In this document: positions 1-6,335 of the stretch, in pieces
How the letters are laid out: each line of letters starts with the position of its first letter
How positions within the stretch are numbered: position 1 is the stretch's first letter
Origin: DAOTUB01 sp034437455
GTDB taxonomy: Bacteria; Chloroflexota; Anaerolineae; B4-G1
Direction of reading: 5' to 3'
Length of the DNA stretch: 6,448 nucleotides
Assembly (NCBI GenBank): GCA_034437455.1
Contig: DAOTUB010000123.1
Coordinates: 1 to 6,448 of the forward strand
Notes under the pieces: generated by a model
Database searches by the model: none
What the model was told of the DNA's origin: nothing
Seen by the model: the letters and a program-made list of their open reading frames with translations, nothing else
Translations under genes and position numbers: made by a program

Positions 1-50
1 AGCCGCGCTTTCCATAGCGCGCAGGCCCGCGAGGTATGGAAACCTCGGCT
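1..50. repeat. Paired-hairpin palindromic element (REP-like)
   Basis: Two hairpins lie side by side. The first has stem CGCGCT (4-9) with AGCGCG (16-21) and loop TTCCAT (10-15). The second has stem CGAGGT (30-35) with ACCTCG (42-47) and loop ATGGAA (36-41). The two 6-nt loops are exact reverse complements. Seen as a whole, 1-22 and 29-50 are an imperfect 22-nt inverted repeat around a 6-nt centre. The mismatching blocks (CGCT/GCGC against AGGT/CCTC) are those inside the stems, and each hairpin keeps its own pairing. This is the pattern expected of a dispersed palindromic (REP/BIME-like) element or a structured RNA. The element starts at the window edge and may extend to the left. It could also end the transcript of an unseen upstream gene, but no U-tract directly follows either stem. 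Structure is seen directly; the class is inferred. Confidence 0.6.
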
Positions 51-141
51 ACATAGCCCCGTTTTATTGAAAAGATACAGTCTGGAGAAAAAAGAAACCT
101 GTCCCCCAGAGTTCTGAATTATACCCGACTGCACCTGACAG

Positions 142-170
142 ATGACAAAGACGGCGAAGTGTGGTAGAAT
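142..170 (+). promoter_or_regulatory. Sigma70-type promoter for the YYY membrane protein gene
   Basis: A -35 box ATGACA (142-147, one mismatch to TTGACA) is followed by a 17-nt spacer and a -10 box TAGAAT (165-170, one mismatch to TATAAT). TG at 162-163 gives an extended -10. Transcription would begin near 177, leaving a leader of about 26 nt that contains just the ribosome-binding site. The fit in box identity, spacing and distance to the gene is good, but it is a sequence match only. Confidence 0.6.
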
Positions 171-186
171 CCCCCTCAGACGTATG

Positions 187-196
187 AAAGGGGAGG
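187..196 (+). promoter_or_regulatory. Ribosome-binding site that fixes a TTG start
   Basis: The purine run AAAGGGGAGG ends 6 nt before TTG at 203-205. An ATG at 184-186 lies before this site and is in a different frame, so it is not the start. The strong Shine-Dalgarno sequence at ideal spacing is the main reason for accepting the rare TTG start codon of the following gene. Confidence 0.75.
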
Positions 197-202
197 ATAA
201 AA

Positions 203-2743
203 TTGCTTTACGTCTTCGTATGGTGGCTGATCCTGCAAATACTGGGCTGGTCGGTACTGCCTCTAGCTTACCGGCTGTTCAGGTGGCTGCCGGACCGGGG
301 GTATGCTTTCGCCAGGCCGCTGGGTCTGCTGCTGGTGAGCTATGTTCTATGGCTGGGGGCATCGCTCGGCTTTCTGAGGAACACGGTGGGTGGTATCCTC
401 GTTGCCATCGCGCTGGCGGCAGGGGTTTCTATCTGGTTCTACCGGCACAAGCAAGATGAGGCCGCTCCGTCTCTGCTGACTTTTCTCCGCAAGCACAAGG
501 GCTTGATCCTGACGGTGGAGGTTCTTTTCATCGTGGCCCTTTGCGCCTGGTCTGGCCTGCGCGCTTATGCGCCGGATAAAATCATGAGCGCCGGCGGCGA
601 AAAGTTCATGGAGATCGCTTTCCTCAACGGCATTCTCCAGAGCGCGCGATTTCCGCCGCTGGATCCCTGGCTGTCGGGCTTTGCCATCAGCTATTATTAC
701 TTTGGCTACGTGATGATGGCCTTGCTCACGCGGCTTTCTGGCGTAGCCCCCGGCATCGGTTTTGACCTGTATGACGCGCTGTTGTTCGCCCTGACGGTCA
801 CGGGGGCGTTTGGCGTGGTCTATAACCTGGTGGCTGGAAGCCTCCGAAGGGTGAGGGCAGAATCGTCCGATGAGCGCCAGCCTCTAGGGTATGGGATGCT
901 GGGCGCGCTATTCGTGGCTGTGACGGGCAACCTGGAGGGATTCCTGGAGGCGCTGTATGCCAGAGGGATCCTGCCTGGAGCCTTCTGGGATTGGATCGAC
1001 GTCCCCGATCTGGTCGAGAGGAGCCAGATGACCAGCTCGTGGTATCCGGGGCACGGCTGGTGGTGGTGGCGGGCCTCCCGCGTGCTGCGCGACCGGGATT
1101 TTTTGGAGCGGCCCATACTCAGCCCCATAGACGAGTTTCCTTTCTTCAGCTTTCTCCTCGGCGATAACCATCCCCACGTGTTGGCACTGCCCTTCGTGCT
1201 GCTGGCGCTGGCACTGGCGCTCAATTTATTACGCCGCCAGCGGGTGGTCAGCGTGGAAACAGTCCAGATTGCCTGGTGGAACCCCATAGCCGCTTGCTTG
1301 AACGGCGATGGCCCGCTGTTTATCGCTTACGGTCTGATCCTGGGCGCGATAGCTTTCCTGAACACGTGGGACTATCCCATCTACCTGGGTCTCACCGTCC
1401 TGGCCTACGGGATCGGTTGTTACACTACCAGGGAAGAGCCGCTCGGTGAATTGCTGCAACGGATGATCGTGTTAGGGGCGGGTCTCCTGCTGGCGGGCTT
1501 GATTTTCTACCTGCCGTTCTTTGTGAGCTTTCGCTCGCAGGCCGGGGGCGTGTTGCCCTACCTGTTGCCCCCCACGCGCTTACCCCAGTATTTAGTGATG
1601 TTTGGTCCCTTTGTCTTTATCATCGCCTGGTTTCTCATCATCCAGCTTTCGAGAGGGGCGACCAAGGATCTGTTGCGCCCGGTCGCACGAGGCTGGGGAT
1701 CGGTGATGTTGGCTCCCATCGTCTTGCTTGCGTTCGTGATTTTCGTAGCTTTGTTCACCGAGTATGGTCGCCAGTTCGTTCAAACGACCCTGGCAAATCC
1801 AGAGGTACAACAGGTCGTCGGCGATATAGGTCCCGTTGCGGCAGTCAAGGCTATCGTCCGCGCGCGCCTGATCGATCCCTGGCTGTTTCTGACGCTCACG
1901 TTTCTCATCGGTCTGGCGACAGTGAGCATACTGCGACGTGAGCGAACAATGGCATATCGTCCGTCGGCGAGCGATCTGTTCGCATCCTTGCTGATTCTGG
2001 TCGGACTGGCGCTCACCCTCAGCGTCGAGTTTGTCTACCTGCGCGACAATTTTGGCGTGCGCATGAACACGATCTTCAAATTCTACTTTCAGGCCTGGGT
2101 GATGCTGGGTTGCGCGAGCGCCTATGGCGTCTGGTGGATACTCCGTCGGGAAGGATGGATGCGATACGTGTTTCTCGTGGGTGTGACGATCCTGACGGCG
2201 GCGGGAATGGTCTACCCGCTGATGGCGAGCTACAGCCGCGTGCAGGGATTCCAGCACGAGCCGAATCTGAACGGCGCGAGCAGCATCGCCCGAAACAATC
2301 CCGATGATTGGGCGGCTATCGAGTGGCTGCGGGCGAACGCGCGGGGCACGCCCGTCGTCCTGGAAGCGCCGGGCGATTCCTACGATTATGAGGGCCGCAT
2401 CAGTGCCTTTACCGGCCTTCCGGCGGTGCTGGGTTGGTCGCTGCACGAGGGGCAGTGGCGAGGCGACTATACCGAGCAGCACAAGCGCGAGCCGGACATT
2501 GCGACGATCTATACCGCGCACGACGGCATGCAGGCGCTTCAATTACTGCACAAGTGGGACGTGGAGTACGTCGTCGTGGGCGCTGCGGAGCAGAGGTACG
2601 TCGAGGAACTGTGCAATGCTCCCGACCGTTCCTGCTTCCCCATCGAAGCATTGAGAAAATTTGACCGATTGCTGGAACCGGTCTTTGAACAGGGCCAGAC
2701 GACGATATACCGGGTGCCCGAAAGGCTACAGGAGGGCTTTTAG
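203..2743 (+). CDS. DUF2298 / Chlor_Arch_YYY family polytopic membrane protein
   Basis: An 846-residue integral membrane protein with roughly 14-17 hydrophobic segments spread from residue 3 to about 675, then a soluble C-terminal part (about 680-846). Family landmarks can be read directly: the name-giving Tyr triplet at 164-166 (AISYYYFGY), preceded by LNGILQSARFPPLDPWLSG (141-159); WWWWRASRV (286-294); FPFFSFLLGDNHPHVLALPF (312-331); FLNTWDYPIYLGL (385-397); LRDNFGVRMNTIFKFYFQAW (613-632); and, in the tail, EAPGDSYDYEGRISAFTGLP (721-740) followed by GW, HE and QWRG. These fit the YYY family found in Chloroflexota and archaea. The architecture resembles GT-C lipid-linked glycosyltransferases, with large multi-pass proteins and acidic/His loop motifs, but no substrate is established, so the enzyme role is inference. 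The start is TTG, backed by a strong ribosome-binding site. The last 18 nt overlap the convergent dehydratase gene. The length appears complete and no frame break is seen. Confidence 0.93.
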   Translation: MLYVFVWWLILQILGWSVLPLAYRLFRWLPDRGYAFARPLGLLLVSYVLWLGASLGFLRNTVGGILVAIALAAGVSIWFYRHKQDEAAPSLLTFLRKHKGLILTVEVLFIVALCAWSGLRAYAPDKIMSAGGEKFMEIAFLNGILQSARFPPLDPWLSGFAISYYYFGYVMMALLTRLSGVAPGIGFDLYDALLFALTVTGAFGVVYNLVAGSLRRVRAESSDERQPLGYGMLGALFVAVTGNLEGFLEALYARGILPGAFWDWIDVPDLVERSQMTSSWYPGHGWWWWRASRVLRDRDFLERPILSPIDEFPFFSFLLGDNHPHVLALPFVLLALALALNLLRRQRVVSVETVQIAWWNPIAACLNGDGPLFIAYGLILGAIAFLNTWDYPIYLGLTVLAYGIGCYTTREEPLGELLQRMIVLGAGLLLAGLIFYLPFFVSFRSQAGGVLPYLLPPTRLPQYLVMFGPFVFIIAWFLIIQLSRGATKDLLRPVARGWGSVMLAPIVLLAFVIFVALFTEYGRQFVQTTLANPEVQQVVGDIGPVAAVKAIVRARLIDPWLFLTLTFLIGLATVSILRRERTMAYRPSASDLFASLLILVGLALTLSVEFVYLRDNFGVRMNTIFKFYFQAWVMLGCASAYGVWWILRREGWMRYVFLVGVTILTAAGMVYPLMASYSRVQGFQHEPNLNGASSIARNNPDDWAAIEWLRANARGTPVVLEAPGDSYDYEGRISAFTGLPAVLGWSLHEGQWRGDYTEQHKREPDIATIYTAHDGMQALQLLHKWDVEYVVVGAAEQRYVEELCNAPDRSCFPIEALRKFDRLLEPVFEQGQTTIYRVPERLQEGF

Positions 2744-3685
2744 GCGCTCGCGATCGACGTTCCCCCCGCTCAGCACACAGACCACCGTGGACTCTGGCGG
2801 CAGGCTGACTCTGCCAGACAGCAGGGCAGCCAGCGTGGCGGCGGCGGCTGGCTCGGCGACGACCTTGCATCGCTCCATGATCAGCGCCATCGCCTCCACG
2901 ATCTCCTCGTCGGAGACGATCACCACGTCGTCGACGTGCGCCTGGACGTGGGCGAGGGTGTGCTGACCGGCGAAGGGGGCCGCCAGGCCGTCGGCGACCG
3001 TGTTGACCCGCTCCAGGTGCACAGGCTCGCCGCGCTGTAGGCTCCGGTGCATGGCGCAAGCACCCTCTGGCTCGACGCCGATGACCTTGCTCTCCGGCTT
3101 GGCTGACTTGATCGCCGTCGCGATCCCCGAGATCAGCCCGCCCCCGCCGATGCCGACGATCACGGCGTCCACCTCCGGCACGTCCTCCAGGATCTCCAGC
3201 CCGACCGTGCCCTGACCGGCGATGATGAAGGGATCGTCGAACGGGTGAACCAGGGTCAGGTCGCGTTCTTTCTGGACCGCCAGGCAGGTCTCCATCAGGC
3301 CGTCCTCGGTCAGGATGACCTCGCCGCCGTACCCTTGAGTCGCCTCGATCTTGCTGCGCTGGCTCCCGGCCGGCATGACGACGGTGGATGAGACGCCTGA
3401 CTGCGTCGCCCCCCATGCCAACGCTTGAGCGTGGTTGCCGGCCGAGATGGTGATCACGCCCTTTTGTTTCTCCTCCGCACTCATATGATGCAGCTTGTTC
3501 AGGACACCGCGCGGTTTGAAGGAACCGGTCTTTTGGAAAAGCTCCAGCTTGAAGTGCAATTGGACTCCGACTTGCTCTCCCAGGTAGGCGGAGCTTGTGA
3601 CCGGCGTGCGATGCACTCGACCGGCGATGACCTCGCGCGCGTTGAGAATGTCGGCCCGTTCGATTAGCTTGTTTGGAGGAGTCAT
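2726..3685 (-). CDS. PLP-dependent threonine/serine dehydratase (threonine ammonia-lyase, short form)
   Basis: A 319-residue fold-type II PLP enzyme. It is predicted to deaminate L-threonine to 2-oxobutanoate and ammonia (L-serine to pyruvate) in the cytoplasm. Visible motifs are TGSFKPRG (53-60) with Lys57 as the Schiff-base lysine, SAGNHAQALAWGA (81-93) for substrate carboxylate binding, GIGGGGLISG (178-187) as the glycine loop holding the PLP phosphate, EPAAAA (278-283), and SGGN (306-309), whose Ser faces the pyridine nitrogen. The protein ends soon after this motif, so there is no ACT regulatory domain. Length and motif order match the catabolic TdcB/serine-racemase type rather than allosteric biosynthetic IlvA. 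Pro58 in SFKPRG differs from the more usual aliphatic residue. The ATG at 3685 has AAAGGA 7 nt upstream, and this site overlaps the TAA of the preceding peptidase gene (11-nt gap), implying co-transcription and perhaps translational coupling. Serine racemase or hydroxyaspartate dehydratase activity cannot be excluded. Confidence 0.9.
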   Translation of the reverse strand: MTPPNKLIERADILNAREVIAGRVHRTPVTSSAYLGEQVGVQLHFKLELFQKTGSFKPRGVLNKLHHMSAEEKQKGVITISAGNHAQALAWGATQSGVSSTVVMPAGSQRSKIEATQGYGGEVILTEDGLMETCLAVQKERDLTLVHPFDDPFIIAGQGTVGLEILEDVPEVDAVIVGIGGGGLISGIATAIKSAKPESKVIGVEPEGACAMHRSLQRGEPVHLERVNTVADGLAAPFAGQHTLAHVQAHVDDVVIVSDEEIVEAMALIMERCKVVAEPAAAATLAALLSGRVSLPPESTVVCVLSGGNVDRERLKALL

Positions 3686-3696
3686 ATCGTTATCCT

Positions 3697-5073
3697 TTAC
3701 AATCCCTGCTCGCCCAATCGCTGCAACATCATACAGTACGCCTTTTGTCCGCGCTCAAAGCTGCTGAGCCGAAAGAACTCGTCCGGCGCGTGGAAGCATT
3801 CGTCTTCCAGTCCAAAAGCAAAACTCACGGAATAAGCGCCCAGATTTTTTAGAAAGATGGAGCAGATCGGGACGCTGCCGCCAAGCCGGGCGTAATAGGG
3901 GGCTTTGCCATACAACTCCTCGAGCACCGCGTGCGCCGCCTGGTTGCCCGGATGGTCGGCGGGGATCCGGTACGGATCGGCGCTGGCGGGGCCTGGGCGG
4001 ACGGTCACTCTCACGCCTGGGGGGGCGTGTTTTTCCACGTGGGCGGCGATCAGCTCGGCAATTTTCGCAGGCTCCTGGTCGACGACCAGGCGGCAGGTGA
4101 TGTTGGTGTGGGCCTCGCTGGGAATGACCGTCTTGGCGCCCTCGCCCTGGAAGCCGCCCCAGATGCCGTTCACCTCGAGGGTGGGCCTGGCCCAGGCGCG
4201 TTCGAGCGTGGTGTAGCCCGGCTCGCCGAATAGCTCGTCCACGTCGAGCTGGGCCTTGTAGGCCGCTTCGTCGAAAGGAATGGCGGCGATCTGGTCTCTA
4301 TCTTTCTTGGAGAGCGGGATGACCGCATCGTAGAAACCCTCGACCAGGATTTTCCCCTCCGGGCTGCGCATCGAGTCCAGAAGTCGCGCCAGGGCGTGAA
4401 TGGGGTTCTGGACCGCTCCCCCATATATCCCGGAATGCAGGTCAGTTTTGGCACCTCGCAGGTCAATGCGCAGACTGCACGTTCCCTTGAGGCCGACGAG
4501 CAGGGCGGGCTGATCTTCGCTCCACTGGGTGCCGTCGGCGTTGAGCACCAGATCGCAAGCGAGGAGTTCCTTGTGGGCAGCCACAAAGTCAGGGAGTTGC
4601 GGGCTGCCGATCTCTTCCTGCCCCTCGAAAAAGAACTTCACGTTGACGGGCAGGGCGCCTTCTCCCTTGAGCATCGCCACGGCGGCCAGGATGGGGATGA
4701 GCATGTTCCCCTTGTCGTCCGAAGCGCCGCGAGCATACACTCGCCCGTCTCGCACGGCCGGCTCGAAAGGCGGATTCGTCCACAGTTCGAGCGGATCGAC
4801 GGGCTGGGTGTCAAAGTGGCCATAGATCAGAATCGTCGGTTTTCCAGGAGCGTGCAGCCACTCGCCGTACACAACCGGATGCCCGCCGGTGGGCATGACG
4901 CGCACCTCTTCGATACCGGCGGCCTGCATGCGATCCGCCACCCACTCGGCGGCTCGCTGCACGTCTTCCGCGTGCTCAGGCAAGGCGGAGATGCTGGGGA
5001 TGCGGAAAAACTCGAGCATCTCGTCCAGGAACCGGGCCTGGTGTTTCTCCAGATAAGTCTTCCACGTGGTCAT
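3697..5073 (-). CDS. M20-family metallopeptidase (CNDP-like dipeptidase)
   Basis: A 458-residue di-zinc hydrolase of the M20/M25/M40 superfamily, probably a cytoplasmic dipeptidase; no signal peptide is seen. Numbering from the ATG at 5073, the full active site is present. GHFDTQPVD carries His86 (metal) and Asp88; GASDDKG carries bridging Asp119; EGQEEIGS carries general base Glu153 and metal ligand Glu154; NADGTQW carries Asp180; FHAPDE carries His428. The dimerisation (lid) domain is inserted around 190-310 and includes DLHSGIYGGAVQNP with His213, equivalent to the substrate-contacting His of carnosinases. NPPFEP and the spacing of these motifs are typical of CNDP-like dipeptidases rather than DapE. 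A TTG directly before this ATG (5076) would lie only 3 nt from the GGAAG ribosome-binding sequence, whereas the ATG lies 6 nt away, so the ATG is preferred. It is the first gene of a likely two-gene operon with the dehydratase. Its exact substrate is not readable from sequence. Confidence 0.92.
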   Translation of the reverse strand: MTTWKTYLEKHQARFLDEMLEFFRIPSISALPEHAEDVQRAAEWVADRMQAAGIEEVRVMPTGGHPVVYGEWLHAPGKPTILIYGHFDTQPVDPLELWTNPPFEPAVRDGRVYARGASDDKGNMLIPILAAVAMLKGEGALPVNVKFFFEGQEEIGSPQLPDFVAAHKELLACDLVLNADGTQWSEDQPALLVGLKGTCSLRIDLRGAKTDLHSGIYGGAVQNPIHALARLLDSMRSPEGKILVEGFYDAVIPLSKKDRDQIAAIPFDEAAYKAQLDVDELFGEPGYTTLERAWARPTLEVNGIWGGFQGEGAKTVIPSEAHTNITCRLVVDQEPAKIAELIAAHVEKHAPPGVRVTVRPGPASADPYRIPADHPGNQAAHAVLEELYGKAPYYARLGGSVPICSIFLKNLGAYSVSFAFGLEDECFHAPDEFFRLSSFERGQKAYCMMLQRLGEQGL

Positions 5074-5125
5074 CAAAGTCTTCCTTTTTTCGTAACTGAT
5101 CGGCCTGCGCCGGTCGAGTAGGCCT

Positions 5126-5230
5126 TCAGGCCATATCGAGACTCTTGTACTGAGCGCGGACGAACCGTCCGTCGTCGAAGTGAAGCAGGCGGCCCATGTG
5201 GAGCAAAGTTAACTGCAAAAGCCGCTCGCT
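5126..5230 (-). pseudogene. Coding-like fragment, possible tail of a lost gene
   Basis: Between stop codons at 5233-5231 and 5128-5126 the minus strand is open for 34 codons. From the ATG at 5197 it reads MGRLLHFDDGRFVRAQYKSL followed by DMA. Third codon positions are mostly G or C and the composition resembles a real soluble protein tail. There is no ribosome-binding site before the ATG, and the N-terminal part of the open stretch runs through the terminator hairpin. I therefore favour a decayed remnant over a functional micro-gene. I do not recognise the family. A chance open frame is still possible at this length. Confidence 0.3.
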
Positions 5231-5248
5231 TCAACGGCCTGAGCGGCT
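5217..5248 (-). terminator. Probable intrinsic terminator of the hydrolase/zinc-ribbon operon
   Basis: On the minus strand AGCCGCTC (5248-5241) pairs perfectly with GAGCGGCT (5227-5220) around a 13-nt loop, followed by a short T run (TTTTGC, whose first T is in the stem). It lies 40 nt past the stop of the zinc-ribbon gene and ahead of the peptidase operon, which is where a terminator is expected. The T-tract is short and the loop is large, so efficiency may be moderate. Confidence 0.5.
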
Positions 5249-5287
5249 ACCTTTCTCAAGAACGAGTTGTGAGCCTGATCCGTCGTC

Positions 5288-5644
5288 TCACGTCTTGAAG
5301 AGATCCGCAACGTCTCCTTCTGCATAATCGGTGAACTCACCGGCGTCGAACCACACGCCCTTGCATTCGGAACAAGTTTCAAAATAGATGTGCAACATAT
5401 CGGGATTGACCACCGTCATCATCGGGCCATGCCCGCGAGGACAATTCACGTTCTCGACGCTGTCGTACTCCAATCCACTCAGGGCGTCTCCGGCGTCTAT
5501 TTCCGTCGCGCGCTTGAACTTTTTCAGAGCTTGCGCTTCTTCGGCGTCAAACCAGATTCCTCCACAGCCAGGACAGCGATCCACTTCGATCCCTTCAAAA
5601 ACGACCCGTTCCATCTCGCGTGCGTGACATTTTGGACATTCCAT
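5288..5644 (-). CDS. Double zinc-ribbon protein (TFIIB-type zf-TFIIB family)
   Basis: A 118-residue cytoplasmic protein built of two related zinc ribbons. The first uses Cys3-x2-Cys6 and Cys24-x2-Cys27 (CPKC, CPGCGGIWFDAEE). The second has CPRGH (Cys68, His72) and Cys91-x2-Cys94 (CSECKGVWFDAGE). The shared C-x2-C-x-G-(I/V)-W-F-D-A-(E/G)-E signature after each second knuckle is characteristic of the zf-TFIIB family and indicates an internal duplication. The second ribbon lacks one standard Cys and appears to use His72 in a C-x3-H arrangement. The region between the ribbons (about 36-66) is acidic and lysine-containing. AGGAGG lies 6 nt before the ATG at 5644, an excellent start. It follows the MBL hydrolase gene by 20 nt and is likely co-transcribed with it. 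The biological role of this family is not established; binding to nucleic acid or protein is an inference from the fold. Confidence 0.85.
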   Translation of the reverse strand: MECPKCHAREMERVVFEGIEVDRCPGCGGIWFDAEEAQALKKFKRATEIDAGDALSGLEYDSVENVNCPRGHGPMMTVVNPDMLHIYFETCSECKGVWFDAGEFTDYAEGDVADLFKT

Positions 5645-5664
5645 GTTATGCCTCCTGGGGCGAT

Positions 5665-6315
5665 TTATTCACTTTTCTCAAAGGGAAGAATCTCCACCGC
5701 CACCGTTGTCTTTTCTTTGAAATGCTCCGTATCAGCCAGCGAACCGATGCTCCTGCCCACGTGCATGGGGATGGCGACCTGGGGCTTGATGGCATTGGCA
5801 GCCTCTGCCGCCTCGTCGGCGGTCATGACGTAGGTACCGCTCACCGGCAGCAGAGCGATGTCCACGTCGAGGGACTCCATCTCGGGGATAAAGTCCGAGT
5901 CGCCGGTGTGATAGATGCGTTGCCCTTCCACGGTCAAGACAAACCCCACGTGACCCGACTCCTTGGGGTGGAACGGCTGGCCGGGACTGCGGAACTTGTT
6001 GACGTTGTACGCCGGTACAGCCTGGATGGGGATGCCTTTTACCGTCAACTCGTCGCCCGGCTGGACCACCTCGATCTGCCCGGTGAGCTTTGCGGCGGCG
6101 GCGGCGATGGTCACGATGACAGAATCCTCCTTCTGAATTTGGGCGACGTCTGGGGGAGAGCAGTGATCGTGGTGATCGTGGGTGATCAAGATCAGATCCG
6201 CCTGGGGGCCATCCTTCAACTGCCAGGGGTCGACGTAGATCACCAACCCGTCGCCCTCGATGCGAAAGCTGTCGTGCCCCAACCAATGGATATTTGATAC
6301 CAATTGTTTCGTCAT
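5665..6315 (-). CDS. MBL-fold metal-dependent hydrolase (UPF0173-like)
   Basis: A 216-residue metallo-beta-lactamase-fold hydrolase without a signal peptide. Numbering from the ATG at 6315, the metal-site motifs are complete: THDHHDH (His46, His48, Asp50, His51), the His of SGHVGF (His122), HTGDSDF (Asp139) and PMHVG (His185). The N-terminal WLGHDSFRIE (11-20) and VDPW (28-31) are typical of the small UPF0173/YtkL-like branch that contains only the core MBL fold. The physiological substrate is unknown for this branch, so a phosphodiesterase- or lactonase-type activity would be a guess. Upstream in-frame candidates are GTG at 6324 and ATG at 6318. The GTG lies inside the AAGGTGG ribosome-binding sequence (6327-6321) and the first ATG is only 2 nt from it, so the second ATG, 5 nt away, is chosen. 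It is the first gene of a likely operon with the zinc-ribbon gene, transcribed from the divergent region to its right. Confidence 0.9.
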   Translation of the reverse strand: MTKQLVSNIHWLGHDSFRIEGDGLVIYVDPWQLKDGPQADLILITHDHHDHCSPPDVAQIQKEDSVIVTIAAAAAKLTGQIEVVQPGDELTVKGIPIQAVPAYNVNKFRSPGQPFHPKESGHVGFVLTVEGQRIYHTGDSDFIPEMESLDVDIALLPVSGTYVMTADEAAEAANAIKPQVAIPMHVGRSIGSLADTEHFKEKTTVAVEILPFEKSE

Positions 6316-6320
6316 CATAA

Positions 6321-6327
6321 CCACCTT
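6321..6327 (-). promoter_or_regulatory. Ribosome-binding site deciding the MBL hydrolase start
   Basis: The minus strand reads AAGGTGG followed by TT and two consecutive ATG codons. Spacing is 2 nt to the first ATG (6318) and 5 nt to the second (6315). The in-frame GTG at 6324 is part of the site itself and cannot be the start. This favours the 6315 start. Confidence 0.55.
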
Positions 6328-6335
6328 ATATAATC

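Noticed and set aside
47..65. Possible terminator GGCTA-CA-TAGCC followed by CCGTTTT
   Set aside because: The stem and loop are too short, the T-run is only four and offset from the stem, and the arm overlaps the stronger palindromic element.
142..459. 105-residue plus-strand open frame at the left end
   Set aside because: Its ATG is part of the -35 box of the YYY gene promoter, it has no ribosome-binding site, and most of it overlaps the real gene in another frame. Its composition is not protein-like.
1055..1073. TGG triplet run resembling a microsatellite
   Set aside because: It encodes the WWWWR motif at residues 286-290 of the YYY protein, which fits the family's conserved tryptophan-rich stretch, so it is coding rather than an expanded repeat.
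1592..2542. 316-residue minus-strand open frame inside the YYY gene
   Set aside because: It is antisense to a clearly recognised family protein, is rich in Arg/His/Gln/Asp without domain pattern, and is a typical GC-rich shadow.
2409..3416. 335-residue minus-strand open frame across the convergent junction
   Set aside because: It is an out-of-frame shadow of the dehydratase, extremely rich in Arg, Gly and Pro, with no recognisable motif.
4396..5121. 241-residue plus-strand open frame antisense to the peptidase
   Set aside because: The opposite strand carries the complete M20 active site. This frame has no family motif and no suitable ribosome-binding site.
5620..6297. 225-residue plus-strand open frame antisense to the MBL hydrolase
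   Set aside because: It is a shadow of a gene with a complete metal-binding motif set. The His/Asp-rich appearance is just the reverse reading of those codons.
6326..6333. TATATAA-like -10 box on the minus strand for the MBL gene
   Set aside because: It overlaps the AAGGTGG ribosome-binding site, which would then not be transcribed. The TATTAT at 6359-6354 is a better candidate.
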